Part shown: positions 29,933-31,888 of the stretch, in pieces
How the letters are laid out: every line of letters starts with the position of its first letter
Numbering within the stretch: position 1 is the stretch's first letter
DNA from: DATLZC01 sp037444005
GTDB taxonomy: Bacteria > Chloroflexota > Dehalococcoidia > DSTF01 > JACRBR01
Length of the DNA: 31,888 nucleotides
Reading direction: 5' to 3'
Assembly (NCBI GenBank): GCA_037444005.1
Contig: JBBING010000021.1
Location: forward strand, 1 to 31,888
Notes under the pieces: model-generated
Told to the model about the DNA's origin: nothing
The model's input: the letters and a program-made list of their open reading frames with translations, nothing else
The model's database searches: none
Translations under genes and position numbers: made by a program

Positions 29933-30688
29933 TCACGCTTCGAAGTCCTCGCGCTGCGCCAGGTGGAGCTGGCGCCGGAGCGCCAGCATCGAGAGGACGT
30001 TCGTCGCCATGTGGATGAGCACGGGCCCCGTCAGCGTGCCGTGGCGGCGCGCCAGGGAGCCGACGCTGAGCCCGAAGAGGGTCGCGAACGCGGTCTGGCC
30101 GAGCGTGGCCAGCGCGGGCCGAAGGGTGAGGTTCACCAGATGGAACAGGCCGAAGATGGCGGCCGCTCGCGCCACCGCGCCGTCGATGCGGAGCGGACCG
30201 ATCTGGACTGGGGGCAGACCGCGGTCGGCCAGCTCGGACTGCAGGCATCCACGGAAGAGCGCCTCTTCGCCGAGGGCGACCAATCCGTGATACGGCAGCA
30301 TCTCCGGAAGCGGCATCTCGGCGAGCATCCGGGCCATGCGGTCGACGGCGGGGGCGCGCACGGGCCGCGCCCTCCACGAGAGCGCGAGGAGGAGCGCGCC
30401 GGGCGCGAGGCGAAGCGGCGCGGCAGCCACAGACGCTCGCCAGTTGCGCAAGGTGAACCCGTAGTCCTGGGGCGCGCGGCGGGTCCACCACATCACGGCC
30501 ATCGCCGCCACGAGCGGCGCCCCATGGTTGAGGAGCCGCAGCCGCCACGGAGGTGGCCGATCGCGGTACCGCCACCGGGTCCAGAGTCCGCTCGCCAGCA
30601 GGACCGCCCCGACGGCGCCGAGCACGGCTCCGAGCTCGCGGTCGCTCATGGGACGCGCACCACCGGCGTGCGCTGGTCGAGAGCTCAC
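29933..30688 (-). CDS. CPBP-family (CAAX protease-like) membrane protein
   Basis: About 251 aa from GTG 30688, preferred because GGAGG stands 5 bases upstream; ATG 30649, 13 codons further in, lacks a ribosome site. Multiple hydrophobic helices. Family motifs: GEEALFRG (EExxxR), FGLFHLVN (FxxxH) and LIHMATN (HxxxN), in order, which form the intramembrane active site of the Rce1/CPBP family. Bacterial members are linked to prenyl-protein or bacteriocin processing, but nothing nearby points to a substrate. The upstream region overlaps no gene and is close to the divergent lipoprotein. Confidence 0.82.
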   Translation of the reverse strand: MSSRPAHAGGARPMSDRELGAVLGAVGAVLLASGLWTRWRYRDRPPPWRLRLLNHGAPLVAAMAVMWWTRRAPQDYGFTLRNWRASVAAAPLRLAPGALLLALSWRARPVRAPAVDRMARMLAEMPLPEMLPYHGLVALGEEALFRGCLQSELADRGLPPVQIGPLRIDGAVARAAAIFGLFHLVNLTLRPALATLGQTAFATLFGLSVGSLARRHGTLTGPVLIHMATNVLSMLALRRQLHLAQREDFEA

Positions 30689-30763
30689 ACGTTCCTCCGT
30701 CGCCGCCCCAGTACACCCGCTGGCTCCGCCGCCGTCAACCGTGGCGGGCAGGCTCCGGTCTCG

Positions 30764-30769
30764 TATAAT
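30764..30769 (+). promoter_or_regulatory. Perfect -10 (TATAAT) giving a leaderless lipoprotein mRNA
   Basis: TATAAT lies exactly 6 bases before the GTG start at 30776, so transcription would begin at the start codon. There is no Shine-Dalgarno in the gap. A -35 is not evident at 16-18 bases upstream. This is the clearest leaderless case in the window. Confidence 0.65.
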
Positions 30770-30775
30770 CCTTGC

Positions 30776-31333
30776 GTGCGACGCCATTTCCCCGCCGTGG
30801 TTGCGTTCGCCGCCCTTCTGGTCGCGGCGTGCGGCGACGAGGCCGCCGACCAGACGACGCCGACGCCCCCGTCGTCCCCCGGGGTCACGGTCACAGCGGT
30901 CACCCAGCCTCCGATCTTCGATATCGACTTCGCGACCGCTCCCGACGTAGCGTCGTTTCTCACCAGCGCAGGCGGCGAAGTGGCGGAGGACGCCATCATC
31001 TTCGCCGATCTGACGGGCGACGGCGAGGAGGAAGCGGTGGTGCCGGTGAGCTCCGGAGGCACCGCCGGCGACATCGCGTACTTCGTCTACACCATGCGGG
31101 ACGGCGAACTCGAGCTGCTTCTGTCGGTGGTGCCCGAGGCGGGCCGGATTCAGGTCGAGCTTGACGCCCAAGGCCGGCTCATCGACCGCGCACCCATCTA
31201 CGGACCCGACGACCCCGAGTGCTGCCCGAGCCGGGTGCGGACGCGGGTGTTCGAGTGGGACGGCGAGCGGCTGCGGGTAGCCTCCGAGCGCGAAGAGCCC
31301 GTCTCAGGCGTCAAGACGCCCTCCAGCGAGTAG
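30776..31333 (+). CDS. Small secreted lipoprotein, function unknown
   Basis: 185 aa from GTG 30776. RRHFPAVVAFAALLVAAC is a clear lipoprotein signal with lipobox VAAC (Cys about 19), then GDEAADQTTPTPPSSPG, a short Thr/Pro linker. The body (about 45-175) is mostly beta-like, with DLTGDGEEEAVVPV, an aspartate-rich VCBS/FG-GAP-like calcium turn, and a CC pair in DPECCPSR. No catalytic motif seen. The open frame upstream to 29603 is noncoding. Transcription starts from the TATAAT right before it. Followed by gene-free sequence. Confidence 0.78.
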   Translation: MRRHFPAVVAFAALLVAACGDEAADQTTPTPPSSPGVTVTAVTQPPIFDIDFATAPDVASFLTSAGGEVAEDAIIFADLTGDGEEEAVVPVSSGGTAGDIAYFVYTMRDGELELLLSVVPEAGRIQVELDAQGRLIDRAPIYGPDDPECCPSRVRTRVFEWDGERLRVASEREEPVSGVKTPSSE

Positions 31334-31390
31334 CGTTCCCCGAAATCCTGGTAGTTGCGGGCTTGACTCAGGGTTTATGCTATGGTCACT

Positions 31391-31640
31391 CGTCCATTAC
31401 AGGGCAGATAGTAAGGGACGAGGACGCTATTGCCCGGTAACGGCAGAGCGTCCCGACGTTGCGCTTCCGGTCGGTGCACGCGAGCGCGATCCGGTGAGGA
31501 TGTGCTGTCGACCGAAGGACCCCGGTGAGGACGAGATGAACCCCTTCGAAGGGTCGCGCGAGCCATCGGCCTGATCCCGCCGTTCCGGAAGCGGCCGCAG
31601 AGGGCCCGGTCATGCCCCCGATTCGACCGGGCCCTCCTCT
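31391..31640 (+). ncRNA. Candidate structured RNA in the 434-base gene-free region
   Basis: No credible protein gene lies between the lipoprotein stop (31333) and tRNA-Asn (31768). An extended -10 (TGC-TATGGT, 31378-31386) precedes a chain of stem-loops. H0 is 31391-31420 (CGTCC/GGACG and TTAC/GTAA), H1 is 31422-31453 (GGACGCT/AGCGTCC and TGCC/GGCA), and H2 is about 31464-31517 (CTT/AAG and CGGTCG/CGACCG around a C bulge, then GCAC/GTGC and ATCC/GGAT). The chain ends in a 12-bp hairpin at 31600-31636. The H0 loop GGGCA is complementary to TGCCC in H1, so a pseudoknot or switch is possible. It resembles no tmRNA, SRP RNA, RNase P RNA or 6S RNA that I can recognise. A 12-codon frame (MNPFEGSREPSA, ATG at 31536, GAGGACG in front) could be a leader peptide. 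Structure reading is by eye only. Confidence 0.45.
31600..31636 (+). terminator. 12-bp hairpin ending the candidate RNA
   Basis: GAGGGCCCGGTC (31600-31611) pairs perfectly with GACCGGGCCCTC (31625-31636), with a 13-base loop. It is followed by CTCTGTTCC, only modestly U-rich. Probably an intrinsic terminator for plus-strand transcription. Confidence 0.6.
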
Positions 31641-31694
31641 GTTCCGAGAGCGCCCCGAGCGCCGAGGATGCCCGCTCGAAGGCGCACACGGCGA

Positions 31695-31724
31695 TTGTGA
31701 GAGAAGGCGGACGCTTGTTAGAAT
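31695..31724 (+). promoter_or_regulatory. tRNA-Asn promoter
   Basis: TTGTGA (31695-31700), an 18-base spacer and TAGAAT (31719-31724), with an upstream TG making it an extended -10. Start near 31731, about 37 bases before the tRNA. Confidence 0.6.
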
Positions 31725-31731
31725 TCGGCAG

Positions 31732-31753
31732 GTCCCCGGAGCGCTCCGGGGAC
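31732..31753 (+). other. Leader hairpin repeating the tRNA-Asn acceptor sequence
   Basis: GTCCCCGGA and TCCGGGGAC form a 9-bp stem with loop GCGC at the start of the tRNA-Asn transcript. The arms contain TCCCCGG and CCGGGGA, exactly the two acceptor strands of the tRNA at 31768-31843. Confidence 0.6.
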
Positions 31754-31767
31754 GCGTGTTGTCTCGT

Positions 31768-31843
31768 TCCCCGGTAGCTCAATCGGTAGAGCGGGCGGCT
31801 GTTAACCGCTAGGTTCCAGGTTCGAGTCCTGGCCGGGGAGCCA
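31768..31843 (+). tRNA. tRNA-Asn (anticodon GTT)
   Basis: The acceptor TCCCCGG pairs with CCGGGGA, and the D-arm is GCTC/GAGC. The anticodon stem GGCGG/CCGCT encloses CTGTTAA, so the anticodon is GTT. The T-arm is CCAGG/CCTGG with TTCGAGT. Discriminator is G, CCA is encoded (31841-31843). 76 nt. Confidence 0.97.
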
Positions 31844-31848
31844 GCTAT

Positions 31849-31863
31849 CCCCTGCGCTAGGGG
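31849..31863 (+). other. Short hairpin after tRNA-Asn
   Basis: CCCCT and AGGGG form a 5-bp stem with loop GCGCT directly after the tRNA. It may be part of a terminator or the start of another element, but the window ends 25 bases later and no T-run is seen. Confidence 0.3.
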
Positions 31864-31888
31864 CACACCGAACTTCTCGTTACCGGGA

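Noticed and set aside
31363..31368. TTGACT as a -35 for the candidate RNA
   Set aside because: The distance to TATGGT is only 12 bases and to TATGCT 7; neither allows a normal promoter. I rely on the extended -10 instead.
31377..31574. 65-codon plus-strand frame in the gene-free stretch
   Set aside because: No ribosome site, no codon bias or motif, and it runs through strong stem-loops better explained as RNA structure.

Overview
The window is a gene-dense, high-GC bacterial chromosome segment made almost entirely of housekeeping genes. I saw no insertion sequence, prophage, CRISPR array or replication origin. Several traits point to Chloroflexota, with Actinobacteriota as the less likely alternative: lipoproteins and a surface protein with Thr/Pro/Ala-rich linkers, a DUF3090-type protein, zinc-type L28, adjacent recA-recX, a GreA of the NAEYDDAKNEQ type, and several genes whose promoter -10 box sits only 6-9 bases before the start codon. 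No rRNA is present, so the phylum call is an inference.

Layout. 1-6.6 kb: the 3' part of gltB (+) converges on a minus-strand run of recX, recA (promoter with a LexA-like box), a 2H-phosphoesterase gene, lysS, greA (own promoter, then an intrinsic-terminator-like hairpin in the leader) and rpmB. 6.6-10.8 kb: a divergent promoter pair separates rpmB from a fakA-like/recG operon (+). 10.8-12.3 kb: a MaoC-like gene, a possible 46-residue membrane protein and a tRNA-Val/Leu/Arg operon. 12.4-16.4 kb: a degenerate GGDEF protein, a GAF-PAS-GAF-GGDEF-HD-GYP c-di-GMP enzyme and a hemolysin-III-type membrane protein. 16.4-21.6 kb: an immune-inhibitor-A-like metalloprotease lipoprotein, a Xer recombinase, a glutamate synthase small subunit and a CopC-like protein. 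21.6-27.9 kb: lipB-lipA-lpdA-pdhA-pdhB-pdhC, an operon that encodes pyruvate dehydrogenase together with both steps of lipoyl cofactor assembly. 28.0-31.3 kb: OsmC-family, acidic repeat, DUF3090, CPBP and lipoprotein genes. 31.3-31.9 kb: a gene-free stretch rich in inverted repeats, ending in a strong hairpin, followed by tRNA-Asn.

How the genes fit together. LipB and LipA supply the lipoyl group carried by PdhC; PdhA/PdhB feed it acetyl units and LpdA reoxidises it. GltB and GltD are the two halves of glutamate synthase but lie about 18 kb apart under separate control. RecA, RecX, RecG and Xer cover recombination, its control, branch migration and chromosome resolution.

The most interesting signals are regulatory. 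They are the greA leader terminator (reminiscent of the GraL arrangement in E. coli) in front of a GreA whose two tip acids appear to be replaced, a candidate structured RNA near 31.4-31.6 kb, a recurring leaderless-promoter layout, and a tRNA-Arg with a GCG anticodon. I found no obviously new multi-gene system.
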